Below, in pieces: positions 47,401 through 59,069 of a DNA stretch of 64,000 bases. The notes under the pieces were generated by a model. That model saw only the letters and a list, made by a program, of their open reading frames with translations. It did no database searches and had not been told where the DNA came from. A program made the position numbers and the translations under genes. Every line of letters starts with the position of its first letter. Position 1 is the stretch's first letter. The stretch spans positions 2,526,001 to 2,590,000 of the forward strand of contig NC_091108.1 in the NCBI RefSeq assembly GCF_024713975.1. The letters run 5' to 3'. The stretch comes from Paralichthys olivaceus (lineage: Eukaryota > Chordata > Actinopteri > Pleuronectiformes > Paralichthyidae).

Positions 47401-50400
47401 GGGGGACCTGAGCGAGCGAGACAGGACATCAGGGCCGAGAGACGTTCAGCACGGAGAGAGGGAGGAGGAGGAGGAGGAGGAGGACGGAAACAAAACAAGA
47501 TATTTCACTTAGAAAGGTTTGAATGTGCAAATCACGAATGTGAAGTAATTTCAGTAAAGGCCTCCAGTGAAAATATAGATGGAGAGAACTGAATATAGAT
47601 TCTGTTTTACTGTGCACGTTCAATTTGAAGATTGACGCTCACATCGGCCAGATTTATAGAAGTGTTCGGAGACAAATGTTAGAAGAGAAGTTATGATTTA
47701 TATTCACCACTTAAAAACATTCAGCGACACACGGCGGGTTTGAAGAAAGCCCACGAGGAGGCCAAGAGCTGCGATCGGTCACTTTTCATTACACTTGTAA
47801 ACTGACGCCATTTATTTACAGAGCATTTCTGGTCTTAATTATCAATTTACACTGCAAGTGACATTTACACGTTTGTTCAGTGCTTCTATAAGTTGCACTT
47901 TTTTCCTCCACACATCCACAGTCTGGTCCAACAACCCTCCGCTATGTCGATTGGAGGAATCGACCCCCAGGTTAGTGGACGACCCGCTGCACCTCCTGAC
48001 CCACAGTGGAGGGAGTAGTCTCCCTGGTGCATCATGAGAAACTGCTGTCACCCCAGGCTGCATTGCCAAATTGTCGCGCGTCGTGTTTCCATCGCTGCCG
48101 AATGAAACCTGTATCTGCTGCATCTGACCAGAGGGTGAATCCCGATTCTAACCGTTCCCGTCGCAGACAAACGCCAGATGTTATGGTTAGTTTCCTTTTT
48201 GACCAGTAGACAATAGGCTTTAGTTTCTCATTGGAAATGAAAACTACTCCCCCTGTGTTAAAGTCTGCGTTCTGAGGACTCCACCTCGTCCTGATGCAGA
48301 CTCTATCATCCTACGTCACCCGATTTCCTCCTCAGCCGCCGTCATAATTACTTTGGCTGCTGACAATAAAACGTGAGATAACAAGCGGCTGGCAGAGACG
48401 AACTATGGGCTGGTTTTTTTTACTGCAGGCCGATGATTAATATTGCCACTTGCATTGCTGTTGCTCATTGTGTTGTGGTAAAATCTGATGCTGAACTATA
48501 AATCAAAACCTTTGCATCCGTGACAGGACAATGGAGAAATCTATCATGTTTGATGTGTCGCAGCATCCAGTAACTTTGCTTTGATTGACGATAAACGGCT
48601 CCATAAAATCGATGCAACGCGGTTTGCAGTCGGTCGTGAGAATGAATAAAAATAATCTGGTTTGTGAATGAGTGGTCGTACAGTAGCAGCGGTCGCGCTT
48701 AATATTTTGCAAGGAGGACGAGCCGCTGACTGTCGTCCTCTCTGGGTCGACCGGGCACTTTGTCAGCGGCAGAAGATTTAAGGCGCGTTTGAACTTTTCA
48801 TCATTGTGTTGCCGGTGAATCAGTTTTGATTTATTAAGCTGTTGCTGCTCTCTCTGGGCGACAGTTTCAGCTTTGAAATATTGGCTTTCAGCCTGTTTTA
48901 AATTAGCTGCTGGGTTTGGGATGGAATGAATAAAGCCGGGTCAACATGATTTTAGTTCTATTATCTGCACGGTGGCTTCAGCTGTCAGACGGAAACAGAT
49001 ACACACAATAAAACAAAAAAAAAAACGCTCCTGATGTTCCTCCTCGATATTCTGAAGGGTGTTCGCTGTGCACAGGCAGATCCACTGATATCACCGATGT
49101 TATAATAGCAGAGTGAGTGAATGTTGACTGACCGTTGACAGTGAGCGTCACCTCAGTCTCTCCCACTCCGATCCGCGGCACGATGGCCTTGCAGACATAT
49201 TGACCTGCGTCCGTCTGGCTCACGGACTTCAGATTCAGCTGGTTGTTGTTGCTGAGCACCTGGACACATAAATAAGTCGATGCTTAAAGAGCAGGGTGGT
49301 GGATTTGTGAGGTGGAGAGAGCAGAGACAGACAGGAGGAGATGCTAATAAGAGAGAGGGAGGGAGATCCATATTTAATTCATAAAACATGTTGATTTACT
49401 CAGCAGGCTCCATTAGTTTTTTTTTTTTTTTATTCCTGGAGCTTTTCTTAACTTGTTAGACATGAATTAAAGATTTAAGATATGAAGACGGAGTCTCCTA
49501 CTAACCGTCTGCTTTACAGCTGAGCAAACATTTATGAAGCCGGGCTCTGAGACATTAATAGGGGCTGGGATTGTGGGTTTTGTGGAAGATTTGACTCAAG
49601 ACTTTTGTTGCATTTGTAAAAAAAAAAAAACCTGACTTGTTTTGTGTGCGGGGCTGAACAGGTGGAAAATCACTGTTATCTGTGTCAGGTGTAAATCTAC
49701 ACCATAGAAATAAGGCCTGGGCAGCAAAAGATCAAGTTTTCATATCACGATAAATGTCACATTATTATTTCTGCAGTTTAAAGACACTTCCCGTTTTAAA
49801 AAATTCTTTATAGGCAGAGAATTACATTTTTCAAAAGTACGAGGTGTGTTATTCCTCCTCACTGTGTTTGCACAAGGCAAAAGATATATATCGATGTATA
49901 CATCTGACTTTTGTTTTATTGCAATTGATGAAACTTATTGATGCTGTTTTATTGCCGAGCTGTGACAGGAATATGGATTCTCAGATAATTTTTCCGATCA
50001 TAAGAAAGTCTGGACCTGATGGATGCCTCCTCTGTAATTATTAATGAAATGTTTCTCTAACACCACCACGTGAAAACCACTTCCTCTAACATCCAGTACA
50101 GAGGGTTTGTTAACTCTTACCATGCTGGATCCCTTCTTGGTCCAGGTGAGGGTGAGAGGAGGGTTTCCAGACCACTTACAGTTCAGAGTCACGGCAGAGT
50201 CCACGTCCACGGTCACTGGCCGGGGCTCCACCACCAGGATCGGGCCAACTGAGCGAGAGATGGAAGACAAATAAAAGATTTTATTTACACACGTTTACAT
50301 TTGTCGTTTGTTTTGCTGAGCGGTTCCGTGGACAGATCTCATGTCAGGAGCGCTGCTCTGGACTCACAGTGCACGTCCACCAGGATGCTGACGTTGGTGT

Positions 50401-52666
50401 TTCCCACGGCGTTGAACACCTGACAGGACACGGGCTCCGTGAAGAACGAGTGATCAGCCGTGGTGACAAACACGCTCTCCCGGGCCCCCTCCAGCAGCAC
50501 GCCACCTTTAGCCCATCTGACGCACAACACGCATCACCATTGTGCGAGTTAGTTACAGTTGAATCACAGGTCGTCAACAGGAAATATCAGAAGCTGATCT
50601 CACATTTTACTGCCTTGAAGCCAAAACCTTCAATAATCGCAAGTTAAAGAAATAATTGAATCCATTTTCCCTTCATACTGTTTCTCTGCCAGAACTCAAA
50701 ATCATATATTGCACCATATTATAGACCACATTGCACATCTGCCATTAGATGGCATTTTAATGCACAGTCAATAGGCTTAGTGCCTAAGTGCCTGGCAGTG
50801 CTCCCACGCTGGGACCCAGAGCTGGAGCATCAAACCTCAGCTCACCACCACCATCGTGTTTAACAGCCCCACTGCTTCCACACTAACATTGAAGACAGTG
50901 TAGAAATAACACAATGTGCAGTTTGGTTTATCTTAGAGGTCACATGTTTACCTGAAGCCCATGATGGGAGGGTTGGCGGTGGCCTGGCAGGTGAAGGTGA
51001 CTCTCTCGCCCTCCAGGACAGAGCGAGGCTCGATGGACAGCGTCACTGTGGGCGGATCTACGCAGGGAAAGATGCTGACTCAATGGACAACTCCAAAGCA
51101 GCGTGAGGGTTATTTATAATTCCTTAAAAGCAACAAGTGCTGCTGCAGCTAAATCAAATATTTAACCTGAGCTCCACAAACGCACCTTCACACGCTCAAG
51201 GAGAAAAAGTCAAACCTACGGTGGACGTTAAGGGCGACGGTGGCTCGTTTGCCCATGGGCACTGCCGGGTTGCTGGCCACGCAAGTGTAGTTGCTGCCGC
51301 TGTCTGTGTCGACTGGCATGAGGGGCAGGTAGCTCCTGGTCGTCACCCTTTTCCTGTCCGGCAGCACCTCCTGCTCGACAAAGCACGGAGAGAGGAGGAT
51401 TTTAAGGAGGGAAGCCAAACAGTAAATGATCAAAGAAGAAGAGGAGGAGCACGAAGGAGAGAAGGGATGTAAAAAGGAAGGAACAGGAAATATCATGGGA
51501 GAAGATGAGGAGGAAAAAAGAAGAGAGTGTTATTTATGGTGTCAAGAAAAATGTTTAATGGAAATGGAATAAACAACACAAGTGTTAGATAATATAGGTT
51601 TGGAAAGAAAAGATGCAGGAGAAAAGAAATTCATGTTCTTGTTCTGTCCTTATTATTTAGATGATTAATGTCGGTGCAGGAAAATAAAACTTTACAAATT
51701 GCTTTTTCTAATTAATGCAAGCAAATCAGTTTTATAGAGATATTGGGTTTGATTTTCAAATCAGAGCTGAATTCTCATGAAAGCAAAAGATAAATAAAAC
51801 AGAATAGAAGAAAATTCAGCGATGCAGAAATGTTCCATTCACTAATCAGCTCCATGTTATGCTGCTTGTCTCATTATTATCATATTGTTGTAAATCTGAT
51901 GTATCTGGTTTGTTAGGACAGAAGAAGCTGTTCAAACACGTCGTCTCTGCCTCTGGGATTAACATTGTTCACAATTTTCTAGAAATTTAAAAGATTAAAT
52001 GCTTTTCTAATTTGAAAAATAATCCACGGGTGAAACAGTAACGGAAATAATCATCAGTCAGTCCCATCAAACATAAATCATTGAACAGAAAATCTTCTCC
52101 TGCAAAATAACGATGTAAAACGTTTCCTGGATTGAGGTCTGGGGTGTTTTGCAGTCGGGAAAGTGCGTTCAGCCTCCGCTGTGGTGTAAACGCGTGGTCA
52201 GTAACGCCGTAACATAAGTGCAGCATGTAATATGTATGAGCATGTGGGGGGGGGGGGGAAGCCGGCTGCAAGAGATGTAAAAACATCTGTTTCTAAGAGT
52301 GTGAGTCACTGTTTGCTGCTGCATGTGAAAGCAAAGACGCACATATGTGTGATTGTGTGTGTGTAGGAGAGTATATATGTGAGCGTGAGGACTGAATGTG
52401 GGAGGAAAGAGTGCAAAACACATCACTGTGATGAGTGTCACTTGCAGTTCCCTCCCTCTGTATATACATATATATACATATATATATATATATATGTATT
52501 CCACTGTGTGTGTATATATATGTTGTGTTTGAAATTGTGTCACGATCTTTGAGTGTGGAAAGTATCTGATGTCAGTTTCTGTATCCTGGTGTAGGGTACT
52601 TCTCTTTCTTTGGGTTTGAGGTGGATAGTGATAAAAAGCAAAAAGCTCATTGTAAGGTATGTGAAG

Positions 52667-52716
<50 letters not shown>

Positions 52717-53989
52717 AGATGCAGGGCTATTGAAAAACAGCGTGAATGAAAATGTCCGGCCTCCACACTGGTTCATCTGATTCAGGTCAAGACTCATCTG
52801 ACAAAGATCTGATTGAGATTGTCTGTCGATGGACGACTGGTCTGGAGTCAGTGTGCAACACGAGAGCGTCCTGTAGAGTGTTATCAATTCTATGAGCTGA
52901 TGAAAACTCAAGTATCCCTGCAGGTATTTCTACTTTTAATCCAAACCTTCTGGTCTTTTATTCAATTTTAAAAACCTCTTCGATGTCTAAAAGTTCTCAG
53001 TGATTCTCCCTCGGTGTCATATTGTCTAAAAACCAAGCTGGAACAAAGGAGATCTGTTTCAGGTACGTGATGAAATGTGTGGAGCACGTTGAGTTTTTCC
53101 TTTCACAAAATAACACAAAACACTTGATTCTCAAGAGTGAGAAGTGTTTTTCCTTCAACTCACATTTACAGGTTGGCAAATTTTAATTCGCTGAAGTGCT
53201 ACATGTCGTTCTGTTGCTGTGTTTCTGTCCTCGGAGCCGCTCGCTGACTCCTGACTGAACCCGTGTGAAGCTGTGGACCTGGACGTGTCTCAAGACGTGT
53301 CTGCGTCCTTCAGAGGCTGCACTGGAACTATAGGCTGTCCTACAAATGTGTCCTTTCACCCCAGAGAAATGGAGGCTCCAGTGGGTGGATCCTTCTTGGG
53401 CCAACGTATCCCAGGATTCATTGCGTTTTGGATACACAGAGCATTGCACGGTGTTGCTTTTGAGCCGGTCTCATAACAGCAGGTGAAAGGTGGTGCTTGT
53501 TTGCCATGATTGAAAATAAATACTGGATTAATTAGGTCCCAAATGCTTAAAGTCGGGGTTTTAAGGCACAAAAAGCTTTTTTCCCCACAGGTTGACAGGT
53601 GAGAATTTACAATTAGAAAGTTGTTTTGTCAAATGAGAAGCAAGAAAGTCGTAAACTGCGTGTGCACCACACTGAGAGTGAGCACTGTACATTCTCTGCT
53701 GCAGATCTCCAGCGCTGCTGCGTGTACATACAGTAATTCCCCTTCCGCAGTGCCGACAGCAAAGAGCATAGGAACCAACAAATTAACAGACCGATGTTGC
53801 CGAGGAGCAGATTAGAACCTGTACTCGTCTTTTGAGGCCATAAACAAAATGAGATTAAGCAGATCTCATTTTAGTCTAATAAACTTTATGTGTTTTATGT
53901 TTGTTTTATGTTGCATGACTCTTTTCCGGCTGCGTATGTGTGTGTTTGCTATTATCTGCGCGTGTGCACGGTGTGTGTGTGTGTGTGTG

Positions 53990-54026
<37 letters not shown>

Positions 54027-57000
54027 TCACCGTGGACTGGTGGGCTCCCTCCACCGGGACTCCATCCTTGGTCCACTGGATGTGCGCTGCAGGCTTGGCC
54101 CCGCGGGTCACACAGGTCAGGTTGAACGAAGTCCCAGCCATCAGCAGGAGCTCCGGGGAGCCGTCCACCACCGGGTCCTCGGGGGGGACTGGAGGAGAAA
54201 TACACGCTTTATGCAAGTGTGCACACATGCATGCAAATAAATATGTTCACATCCAGTACATACGTGTCATTTGATCATCCTGTCATACAAATGGTGTCGA
54301 TATTACTTCCTTGACCTGAACATTTACTGCCGCTGAAGTATTTCTCATCTCTTTTTAGAATAAAATGTGAAAGTAAAGTAAATCTCCACTCACTGAGCAC
54401 ATTGAGTTTTGCTCTCCTGGAGCGCAGCGCGGCCTCCGTGGCCTGACACTCGTACAGGGAGTCATCAGACAGCCCCGCGTTGGAGATCTCCAAGTTGTAC
54501 TGGCCGATGTCCAGAGCGCGCAGCACACGATACCTGGGCCAGGCTGCAGGAGACACACAGTGAGATAGATGACAACCCAGGCTGCTTTGTGATCCATGCA
54601 CTTGTCGGGGGTTTCCGCTGGAGTTCGTGCATCATACTCTGGTTTGTTTGCAGGTCAGAAAACCCCGTCGAGATAAGAAACTGAACTTCTGGAATGGAAT
54701 GTAAAAATAGTGCACCGGCTGGAAAACATGAGCCACTGTTTTGAAACGATCGCTGGCATGAAGGGAGGGGTGCATTACAGCGCTGCTGTTTCAGTCATGA
54801 GTCATCGTAATAGCAATGTCTCACAAACGACCTGAGTTGGAGGATAATATCTTTATTTTAGGACGAGTGAGTGACGAGTTCCAGGTAAAAACTCTGTTTC
54901 ACTTCCATCAACTATTTTCCAGGTGAAAATGTAAATGCACAGAGGAAGGAACACATTTTAACAGATGCTATTTTTCACATATCGTGATATTTTTTGTTTT
55001 GTTTAAGGGAATGTAGGAACATTAGCTGCTCGAAATACTCAACGCCTGCCATGAAGCTTAAACAGCAAAAAGTAAAAGCTGAAGGAATATGAAAAGTTAA
55101 TGTAGTAATTTAAGTAGTTTTACACATAAATTAACAATCCACTGAACAGGGACTAGTTTTTGATAAACAGTAGTGAAATCAGCTCGGGGACAACCGGTGG
55201 TTTCTCAGTATTTTTCTTCATTTTAGTTTCTTTGTTTTCAAGATACAAAGCAAAAATGTAAAACGCCGGATTGTGTTCATCACACATGAATCTGAGATTG
55301 TGCAAATGTTGCGTGAACGCATCTAAAGTTTTAATAAGAGCACACAAACCATATTTATTTTGGGGGTTTTATCACGAGCTGCTCCGCACACAGACCGGCA
55401 GAACAGTCTGACACAAACAGCTCAAGGGTTTTTGCACAAACGCTCATCAAGCATTGCCACATGCGCAACATCGACTCCAGTATCAAACACAAAGTCGTTC
55501 CAATTACAACACAACCACCGGTTCTCTCTCCGTCTGAACCCTCCGCCTCTCACACAAAGACATAATTGAGCGTGACGTCCCACTAGGGGGCACTCATTGA
55601 TCCTTCGTGCCCAATCCTGATATGACATCATGGATTCAGATGGCAAGAGGCAGGCGACTGGGGTTCGGAGAGGAGGAAGGAGGAGGGCGGGTTACGTGGA
55701 TAGAGGATGGAGGGAGGAGGGAGGAGGGAGGAGGGGGGGGGGGGGGGAGGCAAAAGTATTAGTGGAGATTACATCATCCACTTCGCAGCATAGCAACCAC
55801 AGAGGTGAAAGCACCCCAGGGAGAAGGAGAAAAGGAGGAGGAGGAGGAGGAGGATGAACAAAAACATTGCCACCACTGATGCCTGCAGGTAAGAGATGGA
55901 TGTGTGTGTTTCAGGTATTTGCATTGATCCAGATAAACATGACACACATGTTCAGCATGTTGCTGCTTCAGTGATCACATATTAAAAAGGATTTTCTTAA
56001 AACATGCATTTCATATTTTACACAACGCGACTAAACGTGGTGTCGAGAAACAGTTTTTTTAAATTTTTGCCAGTGAATAAACGCAGATCTCCTGCATGTG
56101 TGTGGGAGTTCAAACTGCAGGTATGAATTTACTGCACGCCCACTCTGTCATTAAGCTGCATGAAATCAGAAAGGGCACATAACAGCAACCTCTAACGCGT
56201 CACACTTCCTGCACCAGTAACACGGCGCTGGATGAGAATCACTTCATGATATTTGTTGGTGGAAGTATTAACGACGTATTAGCCTCTCCTATGCATCCAT
56301 CACCATTCTGCTGCCAGTCGGTGTTGGGGTGGAACTTGTTGCGGTGCATCATTTGATTGTGTGGAGATGATCTCTGTCATTAAAATGTCTCGTTCTGCCG
56401 CAAAAACACAAAAGATGCATCGACTATGTGACAAGACATTTACCAATAAAAAAAAAGACATAATTGGATATTTGGCCCTGGAGGTGCAGCCTGCTCGTAT
56501 ATTTCGGCTGTTCTCGGAGCTCACTGTACTCAGCTGTAAGTGGCTCTCGCAGAAATTTATTAAAGCCATATCGCAGAGGCGCGTGTGAAGTGGAACAAAT
56601 CAGTGCATTGGTCAAGTCAATGTCACCGGTAGAAGCCAGAGTGAAAAAGATGCAGCGCATCAACTCCGACCGGCCACGGCCGTGTAGGTCTGTGGCTCGG
56701 AGGCTTTTCAAAGGATTTTGTAAAACCCTTCACAATAAAGAGGAGCAAAAGATTGAGGGACGACATGTGAGAGATGACGGAGGGAACGGCAGAACAGACA
56801 ATCTGAGGATAAAGAACGGAGGAGAGGGTGATGATAGACGGTTGGAAAAGCACGAAGGGACAAAGGGAACAACGTGCTTATCAACCGCTGGACAAAAACA
56901 GCATTAAAGACAGGAAGGAGGAAGGGATGAGAGGGAGAGAGAAGAAAAGAGGCAGAGGAGGGGAGGAGAAAAGAACGAGAGGGTGTGAGAGAAATACAAA

Positions 57001-57331
57001 AAACAAATGAAGTGAATGAAACACACACGAGCAGAGAAGAGGCCATTTTGTGACGATTTGAACTCTCTTCTCCTCGAGAGTCCCGGTTATTAACTTCATG
57101 ATCGACACGTGGGATTCTCCAACTGTGACATGTCATGATAACACTGGAGGACGAGTGGTAGAGAGGCATAGAGAACAGGAGAGAGAGGAGGGGGGGGGAG
57201 AGGGAAAGAGAGAGAATGAGAGAGTGAGGGGGGGGGGAGATGTGCCGACCTTTTCTGAACCTGTGAATTTAATTGAGTCGAACACAAGATTCACATCACA
57301 TGTCAGATTATCACTCGAGTGACAACATGTA

Positions 57332-57408
<77 letters not shown>

Positions 57409-59069
57409 CAATAGTTCCTTGTGGATGAATTCACAGCGTGAGGAGAGACGGGATTTATAGTTTAAGGCTGAAAGGGAACAAAAGTATATGAGCGCTCATG
57501 TACTTATTGTTGTGTTACGTAATATTCAGTAATATACAGTATTCAGTATAAGTATCTGAAAAACTACAAATGTTTTACCTTTTGAGAGAGTCGGACGGAT
57601 TTTTAGTTTTAGTTATGAAGGTTAAGAAAAAGTACTACATGGTTTATTATCAGGAGCTGGATCTCATATTTTCACTTTCTTTCACATTGTGGTGATGATG
57701 GGAGTTTTCCGACATTTTAATTGATCGCTCCGGGAATAATTCCTGGATCCTGATGGGAAAGACAAAGGCAGGCGTGTGTAGGGGTTAGGGTATATGTGCC
57801 GTTCTAGTTTATAATAAAGTTTAACAGTAAAATATCATCATGAGGGTTTGATTAAGACTTCTCTGGAAGTACATTTAATCAATCAATAATTCATATATCC
57901 ACATTGATTGGGCTGGAATAAGAGTTTCGATGTTATAAAAGGACAAATATATATTTTGCACCTGAGTTGAATGTTTTATTTGCATCACTGATGTTTGGTG
58001 GGTGAAGGTAAGAGAAGAGCAGAATCACCACAAACTTAAAAAAAAATACCAATAATGAAAACGGGCGCCTCGGAACGTCAGGTTTTTGGAAATCATCAGT
58101 CGCGTTTCCACAAATTTGTGGAGAAATAATTACATGAAGCACTTTTTTGTCAACAAGAGGCTCTTCACTGATTATTTCATTTCATTATCCTTCCGTGAAG
58201 TCTCTCATTTGCGGGACAGAGCGGCATTTTCTTCCTTGATCAGATGAAAGTCTGGGGGATCATCGTCACTTCTTGCCAAGATTCATCTCGGGTGCAGAGG
58301 GAGAGCGGTCGGCAGCTGCAGTCATAAAACGTCATCGCTCGCTAATTGTGGTTTGAAAGTATTTAAAGAAAATGGAGCTGAGGTCAGTGAAGGACATTTT
58401 TCAGTCCCTGCCTCTTTTGACTTTACATTTCTGTCCATTTCCTAAATGTCGTAAATGAGAAACCGTCTCACGCGTTGTGGCTTTGACTCTTTGAGTCATC
58501 TCACTATTGTTCGCATCTCGGAAACGAAGCGTGTTTTACTGTTGCGCTCGCACTGACTCACTGTGGACGTGCGTGTCGGCTTAAAATGTAAAAGTGAATG
58601 TGCGTCTGCTTTTGTCAGCACTGTGAGGGATTTTCTCTAATTCAGCGTGATATACAGGACTCATTTTTGCCCAGATTGTCACTCACACGCCTCTTGGCTC
58701 TTAACTCCCCCTCTCCGTACAGTCTTCATTCCCTTAATGTTGAAAAAACCCTGCACATTTCAGCCATAATAGCTTTTGTCAGGGTTCTTACAGTGGAAAC
58801 GGAACTGAAACCGTAGCTGAGTTATTCCCCATCTTCACTTCACTTTGATCCCTGCAGCTTTGTTTTTCTTTTTCCTACAGGGTTTCTGTCCCCTCCCCCT
58901 CCCCCTCCCGTCCCCTCACCTTGCAGGCCCTCGCCGATGCCCAGGGCCAGGCCGTCCTTGGTCCACTGGACGATGCCGCTGTAGTTGAAGACCACGCAGG
59001 ACAGCACCACCCGTTCCCCCAGCACCACCGACTGGTCCGCAGGCTCCTGGGAGAAGCGAACGCACCACA
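37925..59069 (-). CDS. kirrel1: Kin of IRRE-like adhesion protein (nephrin-like), partial
   Basis: Fourteen exons on the - strand: 59069-58920, 54543-54394, 54188-54031, 51370-51220, 51057-50952, 50516-50368, 50248-50121, 49259-49133, 47407-47307, 43475-43259, 41602-41495, 39902-39775, 39180-39106, 38578-37925 (2402 nt, about 799 aa plus stop). Every junction joins in phase. The order is five Ig domains, one membrane segment and a cytoplasmic tail ending QTHV, a PDZ ligand. Words such as [34 protein letters not shown] and NGYYNVR match KIRREL1 (human 757 aa). The protein sits at cell contacts, binds nephrin-family partners in trans, and acts in the podocyte slit diaphragm and in synapse recognition. 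The first exon (signal peptide) was not found and lies further upstream. Which teleost duplicate (a or b) this is cannot be told. Confidence 0.93.
38036..38112. repeat. coding hexanucleotide repeat (Gly-Pro)n in kirrel1
   Basis: CTGGCC and CTGGTC hexamers repeat on the + strand. On the coding strand they encode about ten Gly-Pro pairs in the tail. Confidence 0.95.
39749..39764. repeat. poly(G) run, C16 in transcript, beside a kirrel1 donor
   Basis: Sixteen G residues on the + strand; in transcript sense a C16 tract starts about ten nt after the donor at 39774. Confidence 0.95.
41437..41471. repeat. (CA)n microsatellite after the transmembrane exon
   Basis: A run of about 34 bases that reads (GT)n in transcript sense, 23 nt past the splice donor. 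Confidence 0.95.
41495..41602 (-). CDS. kirrel1: kirrel1 transmembrane exon
   Basis: It reads [15 protein letters not shown] followed by a leucine/phenylalanine-rich span and the stop-transfer YRQRKG. A GT repeat (transcript sense) starts about 23 nt after its donor. Confidence 0.93.
42120..42262 (+). repeat. fragment of the GTTTGCATGTT-type interspersed repeat
   Basis: GGTTCGAATCCCC, CGTTTGCATGTTTGAGC and GGATAAGCAGTGTGG follow the order of the same family as at 28149. It lies in a kirrel1 intron. Confidence 0.5.
42349..42599. mobile_element. degenerate hAT-like MITE
   Basis: It starts CAGTGGCGGATCAAGG and ends with CCCCTGGATCCGCGGC, an imperfect inverted match. No clean target duplication is visible. 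It lies in a kirrel1 intron. Confidence 0.45.
43259..47407 (-). CDS. kirrel1: kirrel1 exons for Ig domain 5
   Basis: Exon 47407-47307 reads [27 protein letters not shown] and TPPPDKI. Exon 43475-43259 reads [35 protein letters not shown] and ends EER. Human KIRREL1 has an RGD at AVRGD; here it is RGK. Confidence 0.93.
49133..50248 (-). CDS. kirrel1: kirrel1 exons for Ig domain 4
   Basis: Exon 50248-50121 reads [13 protein letters not shown], then [19 protein letters not shown]. Exon 49259-49133 reads [19 protein letters not shown], then [14 protein letters not shown] and TLTVNG. It is the domain most similar to human KIRREL1. Confidence 0.93.
50368..51057 (-). CDS. kirrel1: kirrel1 exons for Ig domain 3
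   Basis: Exon 51057-50952 uses a TAG acceptor, starts [11 protein letters not shown], and has [10 protein letters not shown]. Exon 50516-50368 has [17 protein letters not shown] and the glycosylation site NVSI, ending VDVH. Spacing of the cysteines fits an I-type Ig fold. Confidence 0.92.
51220..54188 (-). CDS. kirrel1: kirrel1 exons for Ig domain 2
   Basis: Exon 54188-54031 begins [15 protein letters not shown], has NLTC with the first cysteine, and ends QST at a GTGACT donor followed at once by a CA microsatellite. Exon 51370-51220 carries [19 protein letters not shown] with the second cysteine and ends ALNVH. Confidence 0.92.
52669..52714. repeat. (CA)n microsatellite
   Basis: CA run in the intron between the two Ig2 exons of kirrel1; a TA-rich run lies at 52,458-52,498. 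Confidence 0.95.
53973..54024. repeat. (GT)n microsatellite touching a kirrel1 splice donor
   Basis: In transcript sense the exon ends ACG, the donor is GTGACT, and CA repeats start at once and run for about 50 nt with one irregular unit. Confidence 0.95.
54394..59069 (-). CDS. kirrel1: kirrel1 exons for Ig domain 1
   Basis: Exon 59069-58920 starts in phase 1 after a CTGCTGCAG acceptor and carries [11 protein letters not shown], the first cysteine (VVLSCVV), glycosylation site NYSG, and [11 protein letters not shown] 4.4-kb intron separates it from 54543-54394, which carries the second cysteine in [18 protein letters not shown]-rich run follows the first donor directly. Confidence 0.93.
55706..55750. 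repeat. G-rich tract with quadruplex potential
   Basis: Repeated GGGAGGAGGGAGG units end in a run of about 16 G residues on the + strand, in the 4.4-kb kirrel1 intron. A further GGA repeat lies at 55,833-55,853. Confidence 0.85.
57334..57410. repeat. (GT)n / (GC GT) microsatellite
   Basis: Two GT blocks around a TGCG block, in the 4.4-kb kirrel1 intron. Confidence 0.95.

Noticed and set aside
47860..48200. Possible coding or tRNA-like sequence around GAATCGACCCCC
   Set aside because: Looks like a degenerate interspersed repeat; no stable tRNA fold or coding frame could be supported.
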